The notes: generated by a model not told the origin, from the letters alone. A stretch of 64,000 bases of DNA from AP-15 sp963788085 (GCA_963788085.1 CAWBFS010000045.1:1-64000); one strand, 5' to 3'; positions 35,455 through 45,261 are shown, numbered from the stretch's first letter. Program-made: numbers and translations.

Positions 35455-37857
35455 TTAATGAGTTACCAATCCCGATCGCTCTTCGCGAGCCGGGATCACC
35501 GGTTCGCCTCCGCCCTCCTCCGGCCAAGCAACCGGGGTCAGCGGCGCGGCCAGCGCTTCCAGGAGGAGCTCGTCGACCGTCTTTACCGGGATAATTTTCA
35601 ACCCGCGCTTTACATTGTCGGGGATCTCGGCGAGATCTTTCTCGTTTTCCTTCGGGATCAGCACCGTCTTCAAGCCGCCGCGAAGGGCCGCGAGAAGCTT
35701 CTCCTTCAGGCCGCCGATCGGCAACACGCGACCGCGCAGGGTGATCTCCCCGGTCATCGCGATGTCTCGCTTGACGGGAACGCCGCTCAGCACCGAAACG
35801 ATCGAGGTCACCATCGCCACGCCGGCGGACGGGCCGTCCTTGGGCGTCGCACCCTCCGGCACATGGACGTGGATGTCCTTCTTCTCGAAGACCGTCGGCA
35901 GGATGCCGAAGACATTGCTGCGCGATTTGACGTAGCTCTCGGCGGCCTGCACCAATTCCTTCATCACGTCGCCGAGCTTGCCGGTCGCCGTGACCCGCCC
36001 TTTTCCCGGAACCGTCACCGCCTCGATCGTCAGCAATTCGCCGCCGACCTCGGTCCAGGCGAGGCCGGTCGTGCACCCGACCAGATCCTCGCTCTCCGCC
36101 TCGCCAAACCGGAACTTGCGCACCCCGGCATATTTTTCCAGGTTGCGGCGCGTCACTGCGACGCGCTCCGTCTTCTTCATCAGAATGTCTTTGATCGCCT
36201 TGCGGGTCAGGTTGGCGATCTCGCGCTCGAGATTGCGAACACCGGCCTCGCGCGTGTAGTAGCGGATCAGATCGCGCATCGCGTCGTCGCTGATGCTCCA
36301 CTCGTTCTTGCGGACGCCGTGCGCCGCCATCTGCTTCGGGATCAGGTGACGCTTTGCGATCTCGACCTTCTCGTCCTCGGTGTAGCCCGGGATGCGGATG
36401 ATCTCCATTCGGTCGAGCAAGGGCTGCGGGATGCGCAGCGTATTCGCGGTCGTCACGAACATCACATCGGAGAGGTCGTAGTCGACCTCGAGGTAATGGT
36501 CGTTGAACGTGGAGTTCTGCTCGGGGTCGAGCACTTCGAGGAGGGCGGAAGATGGATCGCCACGCCAGTCCGCGCCGAGCTTGTCGACCTCGTCGAGCAG
36601 GAAGAGGGGGTTCGAAGATTTCGCCTTCTTCATTCCCTGGATGACCTTGCCCGGCATCGAGCCGATATAGGTCCGCCGATGACCGCGGATCTCGGCTTCG
36701 TCACGCACGCCGCCCAACGACATCCGGACAAAGTTTCGCCCGGTCGCGCGGGCGACCGATTTGCCGAGGGAGGTCTTGCCGACCCCCGGGGCGCCGACCA
36801 GACACAGGATCGGACCCTTCATCTTCTTCATGCGCTGCTGCACGGCGAGGTATTCGAGGATGCGCTCCTTGACCTTTTCGAGCCCGAAATGGTCGGCGTC
36901 GAGCACCTTCTCCGCGCCTTTGATGTCGCGTTTGATCTTGGTCCGGTTTTGCCAGGGCACCGACAGCAGCCAGTCGAGATAGTTGCGCACGACCGTCGCC
37001 TCGGCCGACATCGGGCTCATGCTGCGCAGCTTCTTCAGCTCGGCGACCGCCTTGTCGCGCGCCTCCTTCGAAAACTTCGTCTTGTTGATGCGATCCTCGA
37101 GCTCGGCCATCTCGTCGCGACCGTCCTCGCCTTCGCCGAGTTCCTTCTGGATCGCCTTCAGCTGCTCGTTCAGGTAGTACTCGCGCTGCGTCTTCTCCAT
37201 TTGGCGCTTGACGCGATTGCGAATGCGCTTTTCGACCTGGAGGACCCCGATTTCGCCCTCCATGTAGCCGAACACCTTCTCGAGACGCTCGGCCACCGTC
37301 CCCGTTTCGAGCAGCTCCTGCTTCTCGGGTATCTTCAAGCTCAAATGCGCCGCGACCGTATCGGCCAGCTTGCCGGGCTCTTCGATCTGGTTGATCGAGA
37401 CCAAAACCTCCGGCGGGATCTTCTTGTTGAGCTTGATATACTGCTCGAACTGAGACACCACGGTGCGCGCGAGCGCCTCGGTCTCCTGCTGCTCGCCGGC
37501 ATTCTCCGGGATGGTCTCGGCGACCGCCTGGAAGAACTGGGGGTTATCGGCAAACCTGACGATGCGGGCACGCTGACCCCCCTCGACCAGTACTTTGACC
37601 GTGCCGTCGGGCAGCTTGAGGAGTTGCAGCACGGTCCCGACAGTGCCGACCGTATAGATGTCCGAAGTCGCGGGGTCGTCTTGGGCTGCATTCTTCTGAG
37701 TGACGAGCAGAATCTGCTTGTCGTCCTTCATCACGTCCTCGAGCGCCCGCACCGACTTTTCGCGGCCGACAAACAACGGCACGATCATGTGCGGAAACAC
37801 GACGATGTCGCGTAGGGGCAGGACGGGATAAAGTGCACCGCGCGCAGCTTCTAACAT
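35455..37857 (-). CDS. lon: ATP-dependent protease La (Lon)
   Basis: An 800-residue, intact Lon, close to the E. coli length. The N-terminal substrate domain is LYPVLPLRDIVVFPHMIVPL onward; Walker A is GAPGVGKTSLGKSVARATGR; Walker B is NPLFLLDEVDKLGADWRGDP; the proteolytic Ser-Lys dyad lies in PKDGPSAGVAMVTSIVSV (near residue 675) and LPIGGLKEKLLAALRGG. It degrades misfolded and regulatory proteins in the cytoplasm. It is placed between clpX and hupB, all on the minus strand, with 132 bases between lon and clpX. Confidence 0.97.
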   Translation of the reverse strand: MLEAARGALYPVLPLRDIVVFPHMIVPLFVGREKSVRALEDVMKDDKQILLVTQKNAAQDDPATSDIYTVGTVGTVLQLLKLPDGTVKVLVEGGQRARIVRFADNPQFFQAVAETIPENAGEQQETEALARTVVSQFEQYIKLNKKIPPEVLVSINQIEEPGKLADTVAAHLSLKIPEKQELLETGTVAERLEKVFGYMEGEIGVLQVEKRIRNRVKRQMEKTQREYYLNEQLKAIQKELGEGEDGRDEMAELEDRINKTKFSKEARDKAVAELKKLRSMSPMSAEATVVRNYLDWLLSVPWQNRTKIKRDIKGAEKVLDADHFGLEKVKERILEYLAVQQRMKKMKGPILCLVGAPGVGKTSLGKSVARATGRNFVRMSLGGVRDEAEIRGHRRTYIGSMPGKVIQGMKKAKSSNPLFLLDEVDKLGADWRGDPSSALLEVLDPEQNSTFNDHYLEVDYDLSDVMFVTTANTLRIPQPLLDRMEIIRIPGYTEDEKVEIAKRHLIPKQMAAHGVRKNEWSISDDAMRDLIRYYTREAGVRNLEREIANLTRKAIKDILMKKTERVAVTRRNLEKYAGVRKFRFGEAESEDLVGCTTGLAWTEVGGELLTIEAVTVPGKGRVTATGKLGDVMKELVQAAESYVKSRSNVFGILPTVFEKKDIHVHVPEGATPKDGPSAGVAMVTSIVSVLSGVPVKRDIAMTGEITLRGRVLPIGGLKEKLLAALRGGLKTVLIPKENEKDLAEIPDNVKRGLKIIPVKTVDELLLEALAAPLTPVAWPEEGGGEPVIPAREERSGLVTH

Positions 37858-37989
37858 AAGCCCTCATCTGCAAAAGACCGTCCCGGAGACCGGGAGGGCA
37901 AGGATAGGGATACAGGTCTAAGGTTGGCCTCGTGGCGCCGGCCTTCAAGTCGGCCCGCGGTTTCAGCGACGGGGTGTGACGCCGCAGGC

Positions 37990-39252
37990 TCAGTCACCTG
38001 TGCCGACGCCGCCACGGTCGGAATAGATATGGAGCGGCCTCGCCCGCCCCTCGACGACCTCGCGATTGATCACGATCTCGCTGACGCCGACGAGGCTCGG
38101 CAGTTCGAACATCGAGTCGAGCAGGATCGCTTCCATAATCGAACGCAGCCCGCGCGCTCCGGTCTTGCGCAGGATAGCCCTGTGGGCGATCGCTTTGAGC
38201 GCCTCCTCATTCAACTCGAGCCGGACGTCCTCCATCTCGAACAGCCGCTGATATTGCTTGACGAGGGCGTTCTTGGGCTTGGTCAAGATGTCGACCAGCA
38301 CCGCCTCGTCGAGATCATCGAGGGTCGCCACGACCGGCAGCCGGCCGACGAATTCGGGGATCAGCCCGAATTTCAAGAGATCCTCGGGTTCGAGGTCCTT
38401 CAGGATTTCTCCGGTCTTGCGCTCCTCCGGCCCCCGCACCTCGGCGCCGAAGCCGATCGAGGTGCCCTGCCGGCGTTGCGCGATGATTTTTTCGAGCCCG
38501 GCAAACGCCCCGCCGCACACGAAGAGAATGTTGGTCGTATCGACTTGGAGAAATTCCTGCTGGGGGTGCTTGCGGCCGCCCTGCGGCGGAACCGAGGCGA
38601 TCGTCCCCTCCATGATCTTCAGAAGAGCCTGCTGGACGCCTTCGCCCGACACATCGCGCGTGATCGACGGGTTGTCGGATTTGCGGGAGATCTTGTCGAC
38701 TTCGTCGATATAGACGATCCCCCGCTGCGCCCGCTCGACGTTATAGTCGGCCGCCTGCAGCAGCTTCAGAATGATGTTCTCGACGTCCTCGCCGACATAT
38801 CCGGCCTCGGTCAGGGTCGTCGCATCCGCCATCGTGAACGGTACGTCGATGATCCGCGCCAGTGTCTGGGCCAGCAGCGTCTTGCCCGATCCGGTCGGGC
38901 CGACCAGCAATATGTTCGATTTGGCAAGCTCGACGTCGTTGTTCTTCGCGCCGTGCGCGAGGCGCTTGTAATGGTTGTGCACCGCAACCGACAGCACGCG
39001 CTTGGCATGATCCTGGCCGATCACGTAATCGTCGAGCACCTTGCAAATGTCGCGCGGGCCGGGCACCCCGTCGCGCGACTTGACCAGAGTAGTTTTGTGC
39101 TCCTCACGGATGATGTCCATGCAGAGCTCGACGCATTCATCGCAGATGAACACGGTCGGGCCGGCGATCAGCTTTCTGACCTCATGCTGGCTCTTGCCGC
39201 AAAACGAGCAGTAGAGCGTGTTCTTCGCGTCGCTGCCGCTGGATTTGGTCAT
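37990..39252 (-). CDS. clpX: ATP-dependent Clp protease ATP-binding subunit ClpX
   Basis: A 420-residue AAA+ unfoldase that feeds ClpP. N-terminal zinc-binding domain: LYCSFCGKSQHEVRKLIAGP and VFICDECVELCMDII (four Cys). Walker A: LVGPTGSGKTLLAQTLARII; Walker B: GIVYIDEVDKISRKSDNPSI; sensor and substrate loops: GYVGEDVENI and the IGF loop in TSIGFGAEV, which docks to ClpP. ATG at 39252 (TKSSGSDAKNTLYCSFC) is chosen; the open frame upstream is not family-like. Intact. Confidence 0.97.
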   Translation of the reverse strand: MTKSSGSDAKNTLYCSFCGKSQHEVRKLIAGPTVFICDECVELCMDIIREEHKTTLVKSRDGVPGPRDICKVLDDYVIGQDHAKRVLSVAVHNHYKRLAHGAKNNDVELAKSNILLVGPTGSGKTLLAQTLARIIDVPFTMADATTLTEAGYVGEDVENIILKLLQAADYNVERAQRGIVYIDEVDKISRKSDNPSITRDVSGEGVQQALLKIMEGTIASVPPQGGRKHPQQEFLQVDTTNILFVCGGAFAGLEKIIAQRRQGTSIGFGAEVRGPEERKTGEILKDLEPEDLLKFGLIPEFVGRLPVVATLDDLDEAVLVDILTKPKNALVKQYQRLFEMEDVRLELNEEALKAIAHRAILRKTGARGLRSIMEAILLDSMFELPSLVGVSEIVINREVVEGRARPLHIYSDRGGVGTGD

Positions 39253-39275
39253 CGCCACTCCGTCGCCGGCTGGAG

Positions 39276-39307
39276 CAATGCCCCACTGGAACAATGCCCC
39301 ACTGGAA
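39276..39307. repeat. 16-bp tandem duplication upstream of clpX
   Basis: CAATGCCCCACTGGAA occurs twice head to tail 24 bases before the clpX start, followed by a broken third unit (CAACACCC). It lies in the 205-base clpX/clpP gap, which otherwise holds no gene. It may be a slippage product in the leader of clpX. Confidence 0.55.
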
Positions 39308-39457
39308 CAACACCCACGCCGTTCGGCCTTAACCGGAAGCCGGAGAGCGCTACCGCCACCCGCTTCCGGTGCTCAAGTATATGTGCTCTCGACGGATCAA
39401 CAACCACTTAATCGCCGTCGGCTTCTAGCGCGGGAACCGTCAAGCGCGCGCCCTTTG

Positions 39458-40099
39458 CTATTTGAAACCCTTTTCCGGTTCGTCGCGGCCGGGCCGGCTT
39501 TCGACCACTTCGTCAATGAGGCCGAATTCTTTCGCTTCGAGCGGCGAAAGAAATTTGTCGCGCTCGACCGCGGCGGCGATGGTTTCGAGCGGCTGGCCGG
39601 TATGCCGGACATAGATTTCGTTGAGCCGCGCCCGCAGCGCCAAGATCTCGCGCGCCTGGATTTCGATATCCGTCGCCTGCCCCTGCGCGCCGCCCGAAGG
39701 CTGGTGGATCATGATGCGCGAATTCGGCAGTGAAAACCTCTTCCCCTTGGCTCCGGCGCACATCAGCAGCGAGCCCATCGAGGCGGCCTGACCGATGCAC
39801 ACCGTCGACACCGGGGAGCGGATGTACTGCATCGTGTCGTAGATCGCGAGCCCCGAGGTGACGACCCCGCCCGGCGAGTTGATATAAAAGGCGATGTCCT
39901 TCGCCGGGTTTTCCAATTCGAGGAACAACAGCTGGGCGCAGATCAGGCTGGCGACCGCATCGTGGACCGGGCCGACCAGGAAGATGATCCGCTCTTTGAG
40001 CAGGCGCGAGTAGATGTCATAGGCGCGTTCGCCGCGGTTGGTCTGCTCGACGACCATCGGCACCAGATTGTTCATGTACTGTTCGAAGTAATCCGACAT
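39458..40099 (-). CDS. clpP: ATP-dependent Clp protease proteolytic subunit ClpP
   Basis: A 213-residue serine peptidase forming the ClpP barrel. The catalytic Ser is in VCIGQAASMGSLLMCAGAKG, the His in RIMIHQPSGGAQGQATDIEI, and the Asp in the RDKFLSPLEAKEFGLIDEVV region. The oxyanion strand is FYINSPGGVVTSGLAIYDTM. ATG at 40099 (SDYFEQYMNNLVPMVVE) is chosen; the frame continues upstream through the trigger factor minisatellite as an artefact. Forms the tig-clpP-clpX set. Confidence 0.97.
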   Translation of the reverse strand: MSDYFEQYMNNLVPMVVEQTNRGERAYDIYSRLLKERIIFLVGPVHDAVASLICAQLLFLELENPAKDIAFYINSPGGVVTSGLAIYDTMQYIRSPVSTVCIGQAASMGSLLMCAGAKGKRFSLPNSRIMIHQPSGGAQGQATDIEIQAREILALRARLNEIYVRHTGQPLETIAAAVERDKFLSPLEAKEFGLIDEVVESRPGRDEPEKGFK

Positions 40100-40142
40100 T
40101 TGCTGGCTCCTCCTAATGCGCCTTTCATGCGGCGTAATTGGG

Positions 40143-41764
40143 TCACTCCGGGGCGGCTTCGCTCGCGTCTGGCCTGTTGGCGTCTGGCCTGTTGGCGTCT
40201 GGCCCGCTGGCGTCTGGCCCGCTGGCGTCTGGCCCGCTGGCGTCTGGCCCGCTGGCATCGGGCCCATTGGCGTCAGGATCGGGCAGGCTCAGCAGATCTT
40301 GCGGGCTGATCTTGCGCTCGTCGACCTTGGCCAACTCGACAATGAAGTCGACGACCTTGTCCTCGAAAATCGGGGCCCGCAAATTGGCCACCGCCTCTGG
40401 GTTTTGTCGATAAAAATCCAAGACTTGGCGCTCGTAGCCGGGATGCCGCCGCGCTTCGCGGGTGATCGCCTGGTTGAGCTCGTCCTGGGTCACGGTGATA
40501 TTGTTGCTGCGCCCGACTTCGGCAAGGAGCAACCCCAGCCTGACCCGGCGTTCCGCGATCCTGCGGTAGTCGGCCTTCAAGGCGTCTTCGTCTTCCGCCT
40601 TGTCGGCTTGCCGCTCGCCAGCTTGAGCGACGCCGGCCTCAACCTCACTCTCCGGTTCCTCCGCCGGCGCCGGCACCCCAGCCTGGTCGACGGCCTCACC
40701 GGTCGCTGTTTCCGGGCTCCCCGCTGAGGCCACCTCCCCGCGCAACTCCTGGCTGGTGTCCGACGCTGCCTCCGAGCTTGCCGCTTCCGGTTGAGCCGCC
40801 CTCGCCTTTTCCGCCTCGTATTGCCGCCAGATGTTTTCGAATTCGAGCTCCACCATGCCCGGTGGGACAGCAAAATCGTAATTCTGCGCCAGCTTGTCGA
40901 GCAGCGACCGCTTCAGGCGCAGACGCGATGCGCCCTCGTAATCGCGCTGCATCTGCTGCCGCACCTCCTGGCGCAGCTCGGCGAGGCTCTCGAGCCCGAC
41001 CGCCTTGCCGAGCTCGTCGTCGATGACCAGCGGCAGGCGCTGGCGCACCTCCTTCACATCGACCTCGAACACCGCGTCCTTGCCGGCGAAATCGGGGACC
41101 CCGTAATCCTCGGGGAAGGTAACGCGGACGGTTCGGTGCTCGCCGGCGCCGGCGCCGATCAGCTGCTCCTCAAAGCCGGGGATAAAGCCGGCGGAGCCCA
41201 GCACGATCTGACGGTCTTTCCCGCTGGCTCCTGGAATCTCTTGCTCGCCGCTCCGCCCCTCGATATCGACCACAACAATATCGCCGCTCTCGGCCGGGCG
41301 CTCGGCGACCTCGGTTTTGCGCTGCTGCTCGGCAATTCGCTCGACCGCACGGTCGACATCCTCATCGGGCACCTCGACGACGAGCCGCTCGATATCGAGG
41401 TCGGCAAAGCTCGGTTCCGGGATATCCGGCAATACCTCGAGCGACATCTTGTATTCGAGATCGGTCCCCTCGCTGAACGAGACGATGTCGACCTTCGGCG
41501 GCAACGCCGGGCGCAGATTGTGCTCGCGTATCGCATCGGCGGAAGTGCCTGCAGAGTGCTCTCCAGCACCTCTCCGCGCACCGAGTTACCAAAGCGCTGG
41601 CGCAGGATCTGCATCGGGACCTTGCCCGGACGGAAGCCGCGCAGCTGGATGGTCCGGCCGATCTCACCGAGCCGGCTGGTGACCTTTTCTTCGAACTCGC
41701 CGGCCGGGACGACGACGCGGAATTCGCGCTTGAGGCCTTCGGCGATGGTTTCTGTCACTTGCAT
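40143..41764 (-). CDS. tig: Trigger factor, with unusual insert and repeat tail (one frameshift)
   Basis: A ~540-residue ribosome-associated chaperone. The N-terminal ribosome-binding domain starts MQVTETIAEGLKREFRVVVP and has the signature GFRPGKVPMQILRQRFG. The frame shifts near 41545, then VDIVSFSEGTDLEYKMSLEV continues. The FKBP-type PPIase domain holds GFIPGFEEQLIGAGAGEHRT. The C-terminal helical arms are interrupted by a ~65-residue acidic Ala/Glu/Gly/Pro insert after YEAEKARAAQPEAASS. The protein ends in eight DASGP-like pentapeptides coded by the 15-bp minisatellite. ATG at 41764 is chosen. The shift is likely a sequence error. Confidence 0.93.
40163..40277. repeat. 15-bp coding minisatellite in the 3' end of tig
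   Basis: Units of the type GCGTCTGGCCCGCTG: two GCGTCTGGCCTGTTG, four GCGTCTGGCCCGCTG, then two degenerate ones. In tig they encode DANRP, DASGP and DANGP pentapeptides at the C-terminus. The unit length is a multiple of three, so copy number changes keep the frame. Confidence 0.85.
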
Positions 41765-41803
41765 GAAGGCGGGCCTGTGCTTTCCAAACAACTCAAGAGA
41801 TCG

Positions 41804-41888
41804 TGGTGCGGGCGGGGGGATTTGAACCCCCACGATTTCCATCGCTGGAACCTAAATCCAGTGCGTCTGCCAATTCCGCCACGCCCGC
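41804..41888 (-). tRNA. tRNA-Leu (TAG)
   Basis: An 85-base minus-strand tRNA with a long variable arm and encoded CCA. Acceptor GCGGGCG pairs with CGCCCGC; the D arm begins GGCGGAATTGGCAGACGC; the anticodon stem-loop CTGGATTTAGGTTCCAG gives TAG; the variable arm is CGATGGAAATCG-like; T arm GGGGGTTCAAATCCCCC. Discriminator A. Confidence 0.95.
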
Positions 41889-41976
41889 CGCTACCGCTGC
41901 CGGAGCGGCTTTCCGACCCGTCCGCGACCAGCTCTTAGCACAAACGCGGCAGCCGACATAGCAGCGCACGGCAGCA

Positions 41977-43411
41977 TCAGCCGGCGCGCGCGAGATTGCG
42001 CAGCGCAGAGGCGGCGGCGACCCGTCCTTCGCCGCGATAGGCCTCGTGGTTGGCCTCGATCTCGCCGAGACGGTAGAGATAATTGACCATGATGCCGGCG
42101 GATTGCTGCAGGCCTTTGGCGGAGACATCGCCGAGCCAGTTGAGGCGCTCGACGCGCGCTCCGTTGCTGAGGTGAAAATGCGCCACCGGGTCGAGCGCCC
42201 GCCCGGAGGGAGCGCGTTCCCTGACGAGATAACGCGCGCACAGCCGCAGCAGCGGTTCGCGCAACCCGCCGGCAATCCGCTGGTCGTTGTGCCAGCCCTC
42301 CAGATCGAGCAGCCGACAGGAGGTCGCCCTGCGGCACCTCCTCGCCGAGCGCCTCGATCGCCGTCCGCTCGGCCGGCAAAAGCAACTCGCCGGGGGCCGA
42401 CCGATCCTGGCGCTCGAGCCAGGCGCGAAAGCCCGGGACCGGCGACAAGGTTGCGAAGATCTTGAGGCGCGGCAGCTCGATCGCCAGGGCATCGGCGACC
42501 CGCTTGATCAGAAAGTCGCCAAAACTGATGCCCGCCAGCCCGCGCTGGCAATTGGAGATCGAATAGAAGATCGCCGCATCGGCGGCCTGCGGATCGCCGA
42601 TCGGGGCCGATTCGTCGAGCAGCGCATGCACATTGCTCGCCATGCCCGAAACGAGAGCCACCTCGACAAAGATCAGCGGCTCGTCCGGCATGCGCGGATG
42701 AAAAAAGGCGAAGCAGCGGCGGTCGGCGTCGAGCCGGTTCTTCAGATCGGTCCAGCCGCGAATCTCGTGCACCGCCTCGTAGACCATCAGCTTTTCGAGC
42801 AATGCCGCCGGCAATTCCCAGGTGATGCGCTTCAGCTCGAGAAATCCGATGTCGAACCAATTGGCGAGCAGCCGTTTCAGATCCTCCTCGAGCCCGCTCA
42901 GCAGCGAATCGCGCCCGCCGAGGTCGATCAGCTCGGCGCGGCGATCGACGAGGAATTTGACCCCTTCGGGAAGCGCGTTGAACTGTCGCAACAGGGTGAT
43001 CCGCGGCGGCTCCAAAGCGTCGCGCAAGGCGCGCTCCTCGGCAGTACGCCGAGCCGGTTCGGCGGCCTCGATCAGCGTCTGGCACCGCCGCCTGACCTCG
43101 TCGTGGTCGACATCGAATTCGCGCGCGAGCAGCTGTAGGAAGCGCTCGCGGCCGGCCGGGTCGAGGGAGAGATAGGTGCGGCCGAGATCGGCGGCGCGAG
43201 CCCGTGCCGTGACGCCGCCCGCGCGCCCATCCAACGAGCTCAGCATTTGCTGGTGAAGCCGGCTCGCATCCTCGCCGGGGAGATCGGGGCGGGGTGTCCC
43301 GCTCAGAACCCCGCGCGCGGATTCGGCGATGTCGCGCCACGCGCTGCGCAAATTTGTCAGCGTCCGGTCGAACACGCCCTCGAAAAAGCCGGCGGGAGCG
43401 GGATCGGGCAT
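41977..43411 (-). CDS. Malonyl-CoA decarboxylase (one frameshift)
   Basis: A ~478-residue malonyl-CoA decarboxylase, converting malonyl-CoA to acetyl-CoA and CO2. Family segments: FLQLLAREFDVDHDEVRRRC, LFDIGFLELKRITW-like NWFDIGFLELKRITWELPAA, HPRMPDEPLIFVEVALV, FYSISNCQRGLAGISFGDFL and the late PVAHFHLSNGARVERLNWLG with the catalytic His, then GIMVNYLYRLGEIEANHEAY. The frame shifts near 42310, between EEVPQGDLLS and EGWHNDQRIAGGL; the true stop is at 41977. ATG at 43411. No malonate operon genes accompany it. Confidence 0.9.
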
Positions 43412-43489
43412 GGCGGCTCTGATGCAGTGTCGGGCGCCGAACGAGACGCGAAGGGCTGCGCCGCGTCAATCCAAAAAACGCCAGATTAA

Positions 43490-44944
43490 CTACGGTGTTC
43501 CGTCAATCGCGTCGGGAGCGTGAGCGAGCAAATCTTGCAGCACCGGAACAACCGCGTCGATCAGGTCCTCGGCAACGAGGCCGACGCCGAAGCGGGAGGC
43601 GGCCGAACCATGAACCCAGGCAGCAGCGGCGGCCGCCGCGAACGGCTCCATGCCTTGGGCGAGCAGCCCGAGCACGATCCCGGCGAGCACATCGCCGCTG
43701 CCCGCCGTCGCCAGCTGCGGCGGCGCGTTCGCGTTGATCGCAACCCGTCCGTCGGGCGCGGCGATCACGGTGTCGGCACCCTTGAGCAGCAGCACCGCTC
43801 CGCTCTGCCGCGCCGCACGGCGCGTCCGCGCGGGCTTGTCGCCGGCGGTGTCGAACAGGCGCGAGAACTCGCCGGCATGAGGGGTCATCACGCAAGGCGA
43901 GCGGATCGCCGAGAACAAGGTGTCGGGATCTTCGGCGAACGAAGTCAACGCGTCGGCGTCGAGCACCGCGCGCTTGCCGGCGCCCAGAATCGCCAATGTC
44001 CTGGCGCGGGTTTCACCGCCGACACCGGCGCCCGGGCCGATCAGCGCGGCGTTGCGCCGCTTGTCCGCGAGAAACGCCTGGAACGCCTCGATATCCGCGA
44101 CGGGATGGACGATGACGCCGGTCAATGCCGCGGCATAGATCGGGAAAGCGGCTTCCGGGGCGGCGACGGTGACGAGCCCGGCGCCGAGCCGGGCGGCGGC
44201 GCGCGCCGCCAGCCGCGCCGCGCCGGTCATCACCGCGCCGCCGGCGACGAGCGCGTGTCCGCGGGCATATTTGTGGGTTTCGAGGCCGGCCGGGGGAAGG
44301 CGCCGAGCCACCAGTCTGGGGCATTCTCCACCGTATCCGGCGCGATCCGGTCGAGCACGGAATCGGGAATGCCGATCTGCTCGAGCACCGTCTCGCCGCA
44401 ATAGCTGCGACCCGGCAGCAGCAGGTGTCCCGGCTTCTTCCGAAAAAAGGTGACCGTGACGGCAGCGTGCGGCGCGATCCCCCGCACCTCGCCGCTCGCC
44501 CCGTCGATGCCGCTCGGGACGTCGATCGCGACAACCGGCAGCTGCCGTTCGCCGATCGCTTCGACGACGGCGCGCGCCATGCCCTCGACCGGTCGCGCAA
44601 GACCCGCACCAAAAATGCCGTCGACGACGAGCCCAACGCCGTCGAGCGCCGCCGGCGCCAGCGGCTCGGACAGCGCCCGGCCAGCGCGCCGCAGCCTGCG
44701 CCGCGTCGCCGCGCAGCGCCGCGACGGAGCCAAGCAGCGCGAGGCGCACCGGCCAGCCGCGCGCAGCCAGAACTCGCGCCGCGACAAAACCGTCGCCGCC
44801 GTTGTTTCCCGGGCCGCAGAGCACCGCGATCGGCTGCGGCGGCCACCGCCGCGAAACCGCATCGGCAACCTTACGGCCCGCATTCTCCATCAGCTCGATG
44901 CCGGAGACGCCGTCCGCGATCGTCAGCCGATCTGCCTCGCCCAT
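43490..44944 (-). CDS. nnrD: Bifunctional NAD(P)H-hydrate epimerase / ADP-dependent dehydratase (frameshifted)
   Basis: The enzyme repairs hydrated NADH and NADPH. The N-terminal epimerase part has ELMENAGRKVADAVSRRW and CGPGNNGGDGFVAARVLAAR. A shift near 44680 leads to LVVDGIFGAGLARPVEGMAR and AIDVPSGIDGASGEV. Another near 44290 precedes the dehydratase part: HKYARGHALVAGGAVMTGAA, GPGAGVGGETRARTLAILGA, VMTPHAGEFSRLFDT and TAGSGDVLAGIVLGLLAQGM. ATG at 44944 is the only good start, but the family usually begins a few residues earlier (ALLTPAQM), whose coding sequence runs straight into the minisatellite at 44995. The true start may have been displaced by it. Confidence 0.85.
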   Translation of the reverse strand: MGEADRLTIADGVSGIELMENAGRKVADAVSRRWPPQPIAVLCGPGNNGGDGFVAARVLAARGWPVRLALLGSVAALRGDAAQAAARWPGAVRAAGAGGARRRWARRRRHFWCGSCATGRGHGARRRRSDRRTAAAGCRDRRPERHRRGERRGAGDRAARCRHGHLFSEEAGTPAAAGSQLLRRDGARADRHSRFRARPDRAGYGGECPRLVARRLPPAGLETHKYARGHALVAGGAVMTGAARLAARAAARLGAGLVTVAAPEAAFPIYAAALTGVIVHPVADIEAFQAFLADKRRNAALIGPGAGVGGETRARTLAILGAGKRAVLDADALTSFAEDPDTLFSAIRSPCVMTPHAGEFSRLFDTAGDKPARTRRAARQSGAVLLLKGADTVIAAPDGRVAINANAPPQLATAGSGDVLAGIVLGLLAQGMEPFAAAAAAAWVHGSAASRFGVGLVAEDLIDAVVPVLQDLLAHAPDAIDGTP

Positions 44945-44994
44945 CTGTGCCGGGGTCAGCAGAGCGTGCTTGCGCCAGCCCTGGGGGGCGAAGC

Positions 44995-45110
44995 GGGGGG
45001 GAGATCGCCATCGGGGAGATCGCCTTCGGGGAGATCGCCTTCGGGGAGATCGCCTTCGGGGAGATCGCCTTCGGGGAGATCGCCTTCGGGGAGATCGCCA
45101 TCGGCGAGAT
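44995..45110. repeat. 15-bp minisatellite at the 5' end of nnrD
   Basis: About seven head-to-tail copies of CGGGGAGATCGCCTT, with CAT in place of CTT in the end units. In frame with nnrD on the minus strand it reads RSPRR repeats; another minus frame, opening at an ATG at 45176, reads AISPK repeats. It occupies the space where the nnrD start and ribosome site should be. Confidence 0.85.
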
Positions 45111-45183
45111 GTGGGGAGCAGGCAATCCGCGCGGAACCCCAAGCTTGACGTCCCGCCCGCGAATCGTTACCTCCACCGCGGAC

Positions 45184-45261
45184 GGCGGGTGTAGCTCAGT
45201 TGGTTAGAGCGCCAGATTGTGGATCTGGATGTCGTCGGTTCAAATCCGATCACTCGCCCCA
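45184..45261 (+). tRNA. tRNA-His (GTG)
   Basis: A 78-base plus-strand tRNA with the extra 5' G typical of tRNA-His and encoded CCA. Acceptor GCGGGTG pairs with CACTCGC; D arm GCTCAGTTGGTTAGAGC; anticodon stem-loop CCAGATTGTGGATCTGG (anticodon GTG); T arm GTCGGTTCAAATCCGAT. It is the only plus-strand tRNA in the window. Confidence 0.95.

Noticed and set aside
35458..37815. 785-codon plus-strand open frame opposite lon
   Set aside because: It is the antisense shadow of an intact, clearly recognised lon. Composition is Arg/His/Leu-rich with no domain, as expected of high-GC antisense frames.
37924..39411. 495-codon plus-strand open frame opposite clpX
   Set aside because: Antisense shadow of clpX; no family features.
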